Program-made: the position numbers and the translations under genes
Part shown: in pieces, positions 54,861 to 63,785 of the stretch
Layout of the letters: every line of letters begins with the position of its first letter
Numbering within the stretch: position 1 is the first letter of the stretch
Assembly (NCBI RefSeq): GCF_010093025.1
Contig: NZ_CP048114.1
Span: 3,534,001 to 3,598,000 of the forward strand
Length of the DNA stretch: 64,000 bases
From: Edaphobacter sp. 12200R-103
GTDB lineage: Bacteria; Acidobacteriota; Terriglobia; Terriglobales; Acidobacteriaceae
Reading direction: 5' to 3'
The notes under the pieces: model-generated
What the model saw: the letters and a program-made list of their open reading frames with translations, nothing else
Told to the model about the DNA's origin: nothing
The model's database searches: none

Positions 54861-55856
54861 TTACTTCTCTCTTAGATTATCGATCCCCAGGTCTTCGACC
54901 ACATTCGGGTCGGTCGCCTGCAGCTCTTCCAGCAGCGCCTGGTCGGAGAGATCGAGCAGTTTGCCCTTCTCCCAGTCGTCGTGCAAAGTTTTGCGGATGC
55001 GCTTAAGAATCGGCTCGTCATCGACCTCGATGGCAAGCTCGCGCCGGCTGTCGAAGCTACCGGGAGCGAAATTAATCGAGCCGATAATCGCTCTCGCATC
55101 GTCTGCGAACAGCAGCTTTGCATGCAGCTTGATGTGCTTCAGCTTGCGAACGGGAACGCCGAGGTCCTGCAGGATGCGGAGTCCGCTGACGCCTTCGACC
55201 AGCTTGTCCTTTTTCAGCTTGTGAGGCGGACGCGCCATCACGTGAATCTTGACGCCACGCCTCCAGGCGCGCACCACGTGCTCGATGATGACCGGGTCCT
55301 GGTAGCGCTCGTTCTGCAACCACAGCGAGTGCTTCGCGCTGTCGATCAGCTGGCATAGCCTCTGGCGCCCGTTGCCGGTGCACCAGATCAGGTGCGAGTG
55401 GTCGCCTGAGACGAACTTCGTGCGCTCCCAGTCGGCATCGAAACACTGAGCCACCTCATCGACCTCGTGGCGATGGGAGGTGACGACTGCATAGTCGCGA
55501 GTCTCGGTAAAGTTGCGGGTCTCCCAGTTGAGAGACTCAATAAACGCCGCAGCATCATCGATGACCATCGACTTCTCATGCGTCAGATCGAAGTGAGGAT
55601 TACTGTCTTTGACGTCGACGCCAGCCTCGTCCAGCCGCTTCCGCGTCTCGTCATTTTCTTTCTGGCCGTCTCGCCGCTCCGGGTTCAGCATCACCCGCAC
55701 CTTTACACCGCGTTTATGAGCGGTGATGACGGCTTCAATCATCTCGGGGTCGGAGAAGACGAACATCTTGATTCGCAGTGAGGAGCGCGCGTTCACGATG
55801 GCGTTGAGCAGGGGCTGAGCCGAATCGTCAGGCAGGATGATGATCGAGCGGGACAT
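54861..55856 (-). CDS. phospholipase-D/cardiolipin-synthase-like protein
   Basis: The 331-residue protein has two HxKx4D active-site motifs: HEKSMVIDD and HAKLLFADD, each followed by the SLNWETRNFTE / SINFAPGSFD segment. There is no membrane segment, so it is likely a soluble PLD-type phosphodiesterase rather than a classical cardiolipin synthase. I start at MSRSIIILPDD, with AAGGG nine bases upstream, rather than 37 codons earlier. Confidence 0.85.
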   Translation of the reverse strand: MSRSIIILPDDSAQPLLNAIVNARSSLRIKMFVFSDPEMIEAVITAHKRGVKVRVMLNPERRDGQKENDETRKRLDEAGVDVKDSNPHFDLTHEKSMVIDDAAAFIESLNWETRNFTETRDYAVVTSHRHEVDEVAQCFDADWERTKFVSGDHSHLIWCTGNGRQRLCQLIDSAKHSLWLQNERYQDPVIIEHVVRAWRRGVKIHVMARPPHKLKKDKLVEGVSGLRILQDLGVPVRKLKHIKLHAKLLFADDARAIIGSINFAPGSFDSRRELAIEVDDEPILKRIRKTLHDDWEKGKLLDLSDQALLEELQATDPNVVEDLGIDNLREK

Positions 55857-55971
55857 CGAGGTTTCCCTTCGCTCCTCCATCGAAGCATGGAGAGAGTAGC
55901 GCCATTTTACGGGATGGTCGCGCGATGGAGCAGTGCATGCAGATAAGGGGGTAATCCATCCCGCCAATGAA

Positions 55972-56127
55972 GTGTCATCTCGACCGAAGGCCCAAGGGCC
56001 GGAGAGAGAACCCGCATTTTACCTCTGCCCGCACAGCCGCGATGCCTCAAGCAAGGCAAACCCATCCCAGCCAGCACCCCAAAATGCGGGGGTTCCTCGA
56101 CGCCGCTGCGCTTCGCTCGGAATGACA
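55972..56127. repeat. family 2 palindromic repeat
   Basis: GTGTCATCTCGACCGAAGGCC ... CGCTCGGAATGACAC, with core GAACCCGCATTTT and its partner AAAATGCGGGGGTTC. The middle is longer and more diverged than in the copy at 28944. Confidence 0.85.
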
Positions 56128-56154
56128 CAGGTGATGAACGGATACAGTCCCCAG

Positions 56155-57945
56155 CTACGTCACGGCCTCATCGGGCGCTGTATCGAACTGCGTGCGGTAC
56201 AGGTCGGCATAGATGCCATTGCGTCTCAGAAGTTCCTGATGGGTGCCGTTCTCCGCGACCACGCCATCCGAGATCACCAGGATGCGAGTGGCATCGCGAA
56301 TGGTAGTCAGCCGGTGCGCAATCGCGATCACCGTTCGGCCCTTCATCAGGGTTTCAAGCGCATCGATCACCAGCTTCTCGGATTCGCTGTCGAGCGCCGC
56401 CGTCGGCTCATCCAGCAGCAGAATGGGGCTGTTCCGCACCATGACCCGTGCGATGCCGATCCTTTGCCGCTGCCCTCCCGAGAGCGTTGACCCGCGCTCG
56501 CCTACCATGGTGTCGTAACCCTGCGGCATGCGTGCGATGAACTCATCGGCATTTGCCAGTTTCGCCGCCGTAACAATCTCTTCGCGCGTTGCCTCGGGAT
56601 TTCCGAAGGCGATGTTCTCAAGGATCGTTCCGTGAAACAGGATGGTGTCCTGCAGGACATAGCCGATGTGATCGCGCAGAGCCTTGATCCGATAGTCGCG
56701 AACATCCACGCCATCTATCAGCACGGAGCCGCTTACTACATCGTAGAATCGCGGGATCAAACTGACGAGTGTGGACTTACCGCTGCCAGTGGGACCAACG
56801 ATTCCCACGAAATCCCCCGGCTGAATTCGGAACGACACATCCTTGAGGATCGGAAATGCAGGGTCATAACCAAAAGCGACATGACGGAACTCGATCTCGC
56901 CCCGCACCGTCTCGGGAGCGATCGCATCCGGCTTCTCCGTAAGAACGGAGTCGGTATCGAGGATGCCGCGGACCCGCTCTACCCCCACGGTCACCTGGGC
57001 GATGGCGTTGGTGGTTGTCGCAAGGTCCTTGACGGGTTTGAAGAAGCGGCTCAGGTAAGCCAGATACACGGTAAGCGAGCCCACGGTCATCGCGCCGGTA
57101 AGAATCAGCGCCGCTCCGCGCCAGAGCACCACCGCCGTGCACATGGCCACGACGACGGTCACCACGGGCGAAAGCAGCGCCTTGACGCTGCGTGCCTTCA
57201 GGGCCGCGCTCACGGTCGCCTGGCTGACCGCCTGCAACATCTTTTCCTCGGTAAACTCCTGGCCGAAGGCCTGGACCACCTGCATCGACTCCAGCCCCTG
57301 TTGAACGACGGCCATAATCTCGCTCTGCTGCTTGCGCACCTCGTGGGTCGCCGCTTTGACGGCCTTCTTGAACCGCGAGACGAAGAAGAGCAGAAACGGC
57401 GTCACCGCGACCGCGATCAGCGTGAAGTCCCAGTTGAGCCAGAACATCAGCACCAGCATGCTCAAAATGGTCAGCATGTCGACGAGGATGTCGAGTGTCG
57501 ACGACGAGGCGAAGCCCTGGATGGTCTGGATATCGGTGGTCAGGGTGCTGATGATGGGGCCGGTCTGATGGGTGTCGTAGTAGCCAAGCGACAGCCGCTG
57601 CAGATGGTTGTACATGCGCATGCGCAGGTCATGCGCCACCCACTGGCCTACGCTCTCGGTGAAGTAATTATCGATATAGGAGGCAAGCGCACCGAGAGCC
57701 GAGATGAGTACATACAGCAAGGCTGCAACCAGCGCGATATGCAGCCGGTTGCCATGCGCCAGTGCAGGTCCCAGCAGGTCATGCAGCCACCGCGCCATGC
57801 GATGATCGCTGACGACGTTGTCGAGGATGATCTTCAGAGGCCAGGGCGCAGCCAGGCTCATCAGCGTCTCCACGATCATCGCCAGCAGGATGATCAGGAG
57901 CTTGCCGCGATATGGACGGACTAGACTACCGATAAAACGAAGCAT
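56155..57945 (-). CDS. ABC exporter, fused permease-ATPase (MsbA/lipid or drug type)
   Basis: The 596-residue half-transporter has six membrane segments (about residues 10-310) and an ATPase domain (about 345-590) with Walker A GPTGSGKST, signature LSGGQRQRIGIAR, Walker B ILLLDEPTAALDSES and an H-loop His in AIAHRLTT. It probably works as a homodimer to export a lipid or drug. I start at MLRFIGSLVRPYRG; the frame is open upstream but there it translates a family 2 repeat, so a longer N-terminus is unlikely. Confidence 0.92.
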   Translation of the reverse strand: MLRFIGSLVRPYRGKLLIILLAMIVETLMSLAAPWPLKIILDNVVSDHRMARWLHDLLGPALAHGNRLHIALVAALLYVLISALGALASYIDNYFTESVGQWVAHDLRMRMYNHLQRLSLGYYDTHQTGPIISTLTTDIQTIQGFASSSTLDILVDMLTILSMLVLMFWLNWDFTLIAVAVTPFLLFFVSRFKKAVKAATHEVRKQQSEIMAVVQQGLESMQVVQAFGQEFTEEKMLQAVSQATVSAALKARSVKALLSPVVTVVVAMCTAVVLWRGAALILTGAMTVGSLTVYLAYLSRFFKPVKDLATTTNAIAQVTVGVERVRGILDTDSVLTEKPDAIAPETVRGEIEFRHVAFGYDPAFPILKDVSFRIQPGDFVGIVGPTGSGKSTLVSLIPRFYDVVSGSVLIDGVDVRDYRIKALRDHIGYVLQDTILFHGTILENIAFGNPEATREEIVTAAKLANADEFIARMPQGYDTMVGERGSTLSGGQRQRIGIARVMVRNSPILLLDEPTAALDSESEKLVIDALETLMKGRTVIAIAHRLTTIRDATRILVISDGVVAENGTHQELLRRNGIYADLYRTQFDTAPDEAVT

Positions 57946-58041
57946 CGGACGATTCCCAGGGAGTGTCCGCATCGTAACGGAAGCCCGCAGAGAAGAGAAG
58001 TTGTTTCCTGCAAACCAGGCAACCCATCTCAACGGGCATCC

Positions 58042-58089
58042 GAAATGCGGGGGTTCCTCGACTTCGTTGTGCTCCGTTCGGAATGACAC
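58042..58089. repeat. family 2 half-repeat
   Basis: AAATGCGGGGGTTCCTCGAC ... CGTTCGGAATGACAC is a single arm of family 2 directly upstream of the ABC exporter gene. Confidence 0.75.
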
Positions 58090-58169
58090 ATGTTTGTCAG
58101 GAGCGTGCGGCGAAAAGATGTGTCATCTCCGGACTAAACGGTCTTCCTGGGAACCCCAGCATGACTCCG

Positions 58170-58628
58170 CTAGACGTAGGCAATGCAGTCGATGGCCAGG
58201 CCATAGTCGCCTGCGGGAAGGGCGGCCGGCTGGACGGTATTGCGGGCCGGGAAGACCTTGCCCCAGTTGCGCGTCTTGTAGACGGCGTTCATGCGATCGA
58301 ACTGCTTGATGTCTTCCATAAAGATGTTGATCTTGAGGACCTTCTCGAGCGAGGAGCCGGAGGCGACCAGGTTTTTTTCGATCTCGTCGAGCACCCATTT
58401 CGTTTCCTCTTCAATGGTGCCTTTCACGCGGCAGCCGATTCCGGAGACAAAGAGGAGGTTGCCGAAGGAGACGACGGTGGTGAAGGGAAAGGCCGTCTGG
58501 GATTTGCCGGTGGCATCCTTCTTGACTGCCGGTTTTGTCTGGGCCGAGGCCTCCCTGGTGATGAGGGCTCCGGCGACGGCTGCTTTGGTCGCGTTCTTTA
58601 GGAGGCCTCTCCGTGTCTGCTTTTCCAT
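58170..58628 (-). CDS. Tat-exported RidA-family protein
   Basis: The 152-residue protein starts with a twin-arginine signal (TRRGLLKNATKAAVAGALITR) and then a complete RidA/YjgF domain: SFGNLLFVSGIG, VLDEIEKNLVASGSSLEKVLK, and the active-site Arg in FPARNTVQPA. RidA removes reactive enamines and imines made by PLP enzymes, normally in the cytoplasm, so export is unusual. GGGAGCAA precedes the ATG. It is divergent from the duplicated permease. Confidence 0.85.
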   Translation of the reverse strand: MEKQTRRGLLKNATKAAVAGALITREASAQTKPAVKKDATGKSQTAFPFTTVVSFGNLLFVSGIGCRVKGTIEEETKWVLDEIEKNLVASGSSLEKVLKINIFMEDIKQFDRMNAVYKTRNWGKVFPARNTVQPAALPAGDYGLAIDCIAYV

Positions 58629-58861
58629 GATTGCTCCCTGTGGTTCTGGTTGGATTGAATCTCGATCATGGTACAGAAATCGATTCGCACTTCAGTAGAG
58701 ACGCGAGTGAGGACCGTTCTTTGTCCGAATCCGGACAGGAGTTTTCGGATGTGAACAGCAAATATTACCTGGGCCGCTCGCAATCTACTGAAACGGAGAT
58801 GGTTAGCCGTGGAATTAGGATGGACTATCAGCTGCATGCCCTATGTTGGATCGGAGGAGTT

Positions 58862-61345
58862 ATGCGCTCTTTGTTCCAGGATCTTCGTTACGCGTATCGC
58901 CAGCTCCGGGGGACGCCGGTCTTCGCTCTGACCACGATCTTTACCCTCGCTCTGGGTATTGGGGCGAACGCAGCGATGTTTTCGGTCATCGACCAGGTTC
59001 TGTTGCGTGCGATGCCATTCCCTCGCGCGAATGAAGTGGTGCAAATGGCGACGCGGAACGAGAGTGGAGGCTTTTATCCCACTTCGCTGCCGGACATTCG
59101 CGACTGGCGGGCACGAAGCCATTCCTTCTCGGAGATCGCGTACTTCACGGTGCAGGTTCCTGCACTGGGAGGGACCGATGATCCGAAGCTGGTGCCGCAG
59201 GTGGTCTCGAGCGCGAACCTGTTTAAGCTGCTGGAGGCGCGCCCCCTGTTGGGAAGGACGTTTGTGACTACGGATGGATCGGCGGGTCATACGGATGTCG
59301 TGGTGCTGTCGGAGGGAATCTGGAGGCAGCTCTACCATGCCGATCGCGGGATTGTCGGGCGGGCAGTTCCAGTGAATGGGATTCCGCATACGGTGATCGG
59401 GGTGATGCCGAAGGGATTTGCGTTCCCGGTGAACACGGGAGATAACGCAATCTGGACCCCGCTGGCGAGCGACGAAAAGACGATGCAGGACCGAGGCTCA
59501 GCCATGCTGAACGTGATTGGACGGCTGCGGCCGGGAGTAACGCTCGACGACGCACGGCGCGAGATGAATTCCATTCACGAGCAGCTGCGACACGAGTATC
59601 CAAAGGACGAGAGTGCGAATCCGGTCGAAGTCGAGCGTTATGCGGAGGTGGTGACAGGCTCGGCTCGTCCGGCAGTGTTGGCGCTGGAGGGCGCTGTCTT
59701 CGCGGTCTGGCTGATCGCCTGCGCGAACGTTGCGGGACTTCTGCTGGCACGAGGAAACAACCGGCGGCGCGAGGTGGCCGTGCGTGTGGCGCTGGGAGCG
59801 TGGCGTGCACGGCTGGTCCGTCAGTTTCTGACGGAGAGCCTGCTGCTGGCCCTGGCCGGAGGCGCCCTGGGCCTGGAGCTTGCGGTTCTCTCGCTCCATC
59901 TTCTGAAACAGTATCTTGCAAACGCCATTCTGTTTGGAGATCAGATCCACATCGACCTGAAGGTATGCCTGTTTCTCTTTCTCGCCTCGTGCGTGTCTGC
60001 AGTGGCGTTTGGGCTGCTTCCGGCGCTTCATGCCTCGAAGGTATCTCCGCAGGACGGACTGCGGGATGGCGCCGTTGCAACCGGAACGAGCAGGCGACAG
60101 ACGCGCTGGCGCGATGGGCTGGTGGTGGGGGAGATTGCCCTGACGCTGACGCTATTGCTGGCGGCCTCCCTGATGGTGAGGACGCTGATCTCGCTGCGGC
60201 ACACGCGCACCGGGTTTGTTGCGGGAGAGGTGACGACGGGGGAGATCTATCTACCCAGTCATACGTCGATCCTGATGATGGCAACGCCTGCCGGCGATAA
60301 ACAGGCTTCGGTAATCGATACGTTCTACAGACCTCTGTTGGAGCGCGTGAAAGCGCTACCGGGCGTGCAGACGGCGGGGCTTACGACGGTGCGTCCCCTG
60401 CAGGGCGCGTGGGACTTCAACATGACGGTGGAGCTGAATCATCATCCGAAGTTCGAGCGCTCGGCCCATGCCGATGCGCAGGCGCGGGCAACGACAGCGG
60501 AATATTTCACGACCATGGGGATTCGGCTGCTGCAGGGGCGTTTGTTCGCAGATACGGATTCGGCGGACACACAGCCGGTTGCCATTGTGAATCGCACGTT
60601 TGTGCGGCGTTTTCTGCCGAATGAGAATCCGATCGGCCAGCAGGTGCGGTTCAACGATAAGGGCGATCGGCAGTGGTCGACGATTGTGGGAGTGGTGGAT
60701 GACAGCCCGCAGAAGACGCTGGGCCAGGCCCCGCTGCCGGAGATCCACTACAACCTTGCGCAGCTGCTGCCACAGGACGATCTGTATCCGATTCTCGGCA
60801 ATCTTTACATGAATATTGCCCTGCGTTCTCCTCTGCCTTCGGATGCGATTCGGCGCGAGCTGGAGCGCACGGTGCATCAATTACGGGCGGATGCCGTGAC
60901 GCAGAACGTGAAGAGCATGCAGCAGGTGGTCGATGACTCGCTGGGCAACCAGGTGCTTGCGATGCGGTTGCTGGGCCTGTTTGCGCTGGCTGGGCTGGTG
61001 ATTGCCGTTGCGGGAATCTATGGGTTACTGGCGTATTCGGTGAGCCAGCGGACGAGGGAGCTGGGGGTGCGGCTGGCGGTGGGAGCGCAGCGGGAGAACA
61101 TCCTGTGGATGGTGTTGCGGCATGCGCTGGTTCTGCTGACGATTGGAGTGGGGTGTGGAGCGTTGCTGATGGCCATCTCCGGGAAGTTCCTGACGGTCTG
61201 GCTGGGATACAGGTTCAGCGGGTACGATGTTGTGGCGATGCTGGCAGTGACGCTTCTGCTGGTGGTTTGCGGGATGGTGGCGAGCTATCTTCCGGCGCGA
61301 AGCGCCTCACGGATTGAGCCCGTGGTGGCACTTCGGACGGAGTAG
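58862..61345 (+). CDS. acidobacterial duplicated orphan permease (ADOP), FtsX/MacB-like
   Basis: The 827-residue protein has two FtsX-type units, each with a periplasmic MacB-core domain and membrane helices. The opening FQDLRYAYRQLRGTPVFA and TLALGIGANAAMFSV are the ADOP signature. Between the halves are QTRWRDGLVVGEIALTLTLL and, at the end, SQRTRELGVRLAVGAQRENI and a last helix. No ATPase gene is adjacent, hence orphan; it may recruit one in trans. GGAGGAG six bases upstream sets the start. Function is unknown. Confidence 0.9.
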   Translation: MRSLFQDLRYAYRQLRGTPVFALTTIFTLALGIGANAAMFSVIDQVLLRAMPFPRANEVVQMATRNESGGFYPTSLPDIRDWRARSHSFSEIAYFTVQVPALGGTDDPKLVPQVVSSANLFKLLEARPLLGRTFVTTDGSAGHTDVVVLSEGIWRQLYHADRGIVGRAVPVNGIPHTVIGVMPKGFAFPVNTGDNAIWTPLASDEKTMQDRGSAMLNVIGRLRPGVTLDDARREMNSIHEQLRHEYPKDESANPVEVERYAEVVTGSARPAVLALEGAVFAVWLIACANVAGLLLARGNNRRREVAVRVALGAWRARLVRQFLTESLLLALAGGALGLELAVLSLHLLKQYLANAILFGDQIHIDLKVCLFLFLASCVSAVAFGLLPALHASKVSPQDGLRDGAVATGTSRRQTRWRDGLVVGEIALTLTLLLAASLMVRTLISLRHTRTGFVAGEVTTGEIYLPSHTSILMMATPAGDKQASVIDTFYRPLLERVKALPGVQTAGLTTVRPLQGAWDFNMTVELNHHPKFERSAHADAQARATTAEYFTTMGIRLLQGRLFADTDSADTQPVAIVNRTFVRRFLPNENPIGQQVRFNDKGDRQWSTIVGVVDDSPQKTLGQAPLPEIHYNLAQLLPQDDLYPILGNLYMNIALRSPLPSDAIRRELERTVHQLRADAVTQNVKSMQQVVDDSLGNQVLAMRLLGLFALAGLVIAVAGIYGLLAYSVSQRTRELGVRLAVGAQRENILWMVLRHALVLLTIGVGCGALLMAISGKFLTVWLGYRFSGYDVVAMLAVTLLLVVCGMVASYLPARSASRIEPVVALRTE

Positions 61346-61417
61346 GTGCCGTTCCTTTTGCGGTGCTGTCTTGCCGGTATGCCTGGAGCTTTGTATCCGC
61401 TGCAGGCAAAATACAAG

Positions 61418-61448
61418 GGATTCTTCGCCTTCGGCTCAGAATGACGGC
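61418..61448. repeat. short family 1-like remnant
   Basis: GGGATTCTTCGCCTTCGGC TCAGAATGACGG resembles the end of a family 1/2 arm, in the gap between ADOP and msrB. Confidence 0.5.
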
Positions 61449-61483
61449 GGCTCCAAGTAGTGACTACACTGCTGTTCGAGCTT

Positions 61484-62086
61484 TCAGGCCGGGATGAAGC
61501 GCATGGAGGCGGAGTTCATGCAGTAGCGCAGGCCTGTGGGCTCAGGGCCGTCGTTGAAGACGTGTCCGAGGTGCGCTTCGCAACGTACACATCGCACCTC
61601 GGTGCGGGCCATGCCGAGCGAGACGTCTTCGCGCTCCGCGACGTTCTCTTTGGCGATGGGCTGGTAGAAACTGGGCCAGCCGGTTCCGGAGTTGAACTTG
61701 GTCTGCGAGCTGAAGAGTGCGGTGTCGCAACAGAGGCAGCGAAAGATTCCGTGGCGGTGCTCGCGCCAGCTAACGCCGGTAAAGGGCATCTCGGTGTCGG
61801 CCTGACGGGCGATCTGGAAGGAGTTTTTGCCGAGCTGGTCGAGCCAGGCGCGGTCGGATTTGAGGATCTTGGGGACGGTCTCTTTGCCGAGGCGGGTGCC
61901 GTCGTCTTTGAAGTCGACGATGGTGACCTCGCCGGGGGTGCCGTGCACGTTCTCACTGGCTTCGACGTGGGAGTGACTCAGTCGAGAGAGAGCGATGTAC
62001 GCGGTGGTAGCGGCCCCTCCGATGAGGAAGAGGCGGCGGGTGGTGTGTTTTTGCTGCTGGTCGAGGATTCGTTCGGAATCGAACAT
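61484..62086 (-). CDS. msrB: Tat-exported methionine-R-sulfoxide reductase
   Basis: The 200-residue protein has a twin-arginine signal (HTTRRLFLIGGAATTAYIA) and a complete MsrB domain (about 70-200). The catalytic Cys189 is in LRYCMNSASMRF, and the structural zinc is held by Cys117/Cys120 and Cys166/Cys169. FNSGTGWPSF and GHVFNDGP are typical. It repairs oxidised Met in exported proteins. Export by Tat implies folding or zinc loading in the cytoplasm. Confidence 0.93.
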   Translation of the reverse strand: MFDSERILDQQQKHTTRRLFLIGGAATTAYIALSRLSHSHVEASENVHGTPGEVTIVDFKDDGTRLGKETVPKILKSDRAWLDQLGKNSFQIARQADTEMPFTGVSWREHRHGIFRCLCCDTALFSSQTKFNSGTGWPSFYQPIAKENVAEREDVSLGMARTEVRCVRCEAHLGHVFNDGPEPTGLRYCMNSASMRFIPA

Positions 62087-62255
62087 CGGGACTCCCGGAG
62101 CGCATGGGTGTGGATGCGGTCCTCTTTAATAAGATGGGGAACCCCTGGAAAGGTAACGCTGGATGGCGAACTCGATTCGGGTCCCCATCACGAAGCCACT
62201 TTTGCGGGAACGTAATCAAAGGATAGGCGTTCGGGATTATCGACTCGGCAGACAA

Positions 62256-62302
62256 ACCGCAGATCCTTCGACTCTGCGCTGCGCGCTTCGCTCAGGATGA
62301 CA
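62256..62302 (-). repeat. family 1 single inverted unit
   Basis: ACCGCAGATCCTTCGACTC ... CGCTCAGGATGACAC is one arm without a partner, between hemL and msrB. The rest of the 235-base gap shows no gene. Confidence 0.85.
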
Positions 62303-62321
62303 CTCTTGGCAGGAGCAGGAA

Positions 62322-63611
62322 TTAGCTGAGCGCTTTTCGTGCTGCTTCGAGGACGAAATCGACATCCTGCTGGCTGTGCGCGGTGGAGACGAAGGCGGCC
62401 TCGAACTGGCTGGGCGGTAGCCAGACGCCTGCGTCGAGCATGGCCCGGTGGAACTGGCCGAAGCGCACCGTGTCGGAGGCGGAGGCGCTGGCGAAGTCGG
62501 TGACGGGCTTGTCTGTAAAGAACCAGGTGAACATGGAGCCAACCTGGTTGGTGGTCAGCGTAACCCCTTTTTCCTTCGCGATCGTGGCGACTCCCTGAGC
62601 GATGGCCTGGGTGGTGCGGTCGAGCTGGGGGTAGACGGTCTGCTCGTTGGCGATGAGGTGCTCGAGCGTGGCGATTCCGGCGGCCATGGCGAGAGGGTTT
62701 CCGCTGAGGGTTCCGGCCTGGTAGACGGGGCCGAGCGGGGCGAGGCAGTTCATCACGTCGGCGCGCCCCCCGAAGGCTCCGCAGGGCAGGCCGCCGCCGA
62801 TGATCTTGCCCAGCGTGGTGAGGTCCGGCCGGACGTTGTAGAGGCGCTGGGCGCCGCCGAGGGTGACGCGGAAGCCGGTCATGACCTCGTCGATGATGAG
62901 CAGGGCGCCGTGCTGCTCGGTAATCCTGCGCAGACCTTCGAGGTAGCCGGGGGCGGGAGGGATGGTTCCGGCGTTCCCGATGATGGGCTCGAGGATGACG
63001 CAGGCGATCTGGCCGGGACGGGCGGCGAAAGCGCCGCGGACGGCGTCGAGGTCGTTGAAGGGCAGCGCCAGGGTGTGCATCACGGTCTCGGCGGGGACGC
63101 CGGCGGAGCCGGGGATGCCGAGGGTGGCGACTCCGCTGCCGGCCTTGACCAGCATGGCGTCGGAGTGGCCGTGATAGCAGCCTTCGAACTTGATGATGAA
63201 GTCTCGGCCGGTGAAGCCGCGAGCCAGGCGGATGGCCGACATGCAGGCCTCGGTCCCCGAGGAGACGAAGCGCAGTTTTTCCACAGAAGGGAAGCATCTC
63301 TGGACGAGTGCCGCGAGCTGACTTTCAGACGCAGTGGAAGCCCCGAAGCTGGCGCTGCGACCGGCGGCGTCGCGGATGGCCTCGACGGCGGTCGGAAAAG
63401 CATGCCCGAGGATCATGGGTCCCCAGGAGCCGAAGAGGTCGAGGTAGCGGTTGCCGTCCTCGTCGTAGAGCCAGGCTCCTTCGGCATGGGTCAGAAAGGG
63501 AGGATCGCCTCCGACCGAGCGAAAGGCGCGGACGGGTGAGTTGACGCCGCCGGGAAAGACGGCCTCGGCTTTCTGCTGCAGAAGGCGGGAACGGCTGTGC
63601 TGGAGAGGCAT
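62322..63611 (-). CDS. hemL: glutamate-1-semialdehyde 2,1-aminomutase
   Basis: HemL makes 5-aminolevulinate for heme in the C5 pathway. The 429-residue PLP enzyme has [12 protein letters not shown] at the start, the [15 protein letters not shown] site, [11 protein letters not shown] and the PLP Lys269 in [24 protein letters not shown] lies seven bases before the ATG, so the transcript may be leaderless. A longer in-frame N-terminus would translate a family 1 repeat and is rejected. Confidence 0.96.
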   Translation of the reverse strand: MPLQHSRSRLLQQKAEAVFPGGVNSPVRAFRSVGGDPPFLTHAEGAWLYDEDGNRYLDLFGSWGPMILGHAFPTAVEAIRDAAGRSASFGASTASESQLAALVQRCFPSVEKLRFVSSGTEACMSAIRLARGFTGRDFIIKFEGCYHGHSDAMLVKAGSGVATLGIPGSAGVPAETVMHTLALPFNDLDAVRGAFAARPGQIACVILEPIIGNAGTIPPAPGYLEGLRRITEQHGALLIIDEVMTGFRVTLGGAQRLYNVRPDLTTLGKIIGGGLPCGAFGGRADVMNCLAPLGPVYQAGTLSGNPLAMAAGIATLEHLIANEQTVYPQLDRTTQAIAQGVATIAKEKGVTLTTNQVGSMFTWFFTDKPVTDFASASASDTVRFGQFHRAMLDAGVWLPPSQFEAAFVSTAHSQQDVDFVLEAARKALS

Positions 63612-63657
63612 CCAAATCAGTATAGGACGGGAGGATTCCTGTTGCTTCGACGGGCAA

Positions 63658-63705
63658 ACCGCAGATCCTTCGACCTCGCCCTTCGGGCTTCGGGCAGGAT
63701 GACAC
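63658..63705 (-). repeat. family 1 single inverted unit
   Basis: ACCGCAGATCCTTCGACCTC ... GGGCAGGATGACACC lies 47 bases upstream of the hemL start. Confidence 0.85.
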
Positions 63706-63785
63706 CAAAATGGGGATCGGGGCATGGGACGGTGATGACTGCAGAAGGTACGGGTGATGATGACTGGCGGAAGAGAGAGGTGATG

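Noticed and set aside
55907..56128. A 73-codon open frame on the minus strand
   Set aside because: It is made of family 2 repeat sequence and has no ribosome site.
57946..58089. A 48-residue N-terminal extension of the ABC exporter (MSFRTEHNEVEEPPHFG)
   Set aside because: This extension is a translation of the family 2 repeat arm at 58042-58089; the transporter fold begins at MLRFIGSL.
6041..63705. Repeat families as a CRISPR array
   Set aside because: Units are dispersed over kilobases, palindromic and without regular spacers or cas genes.
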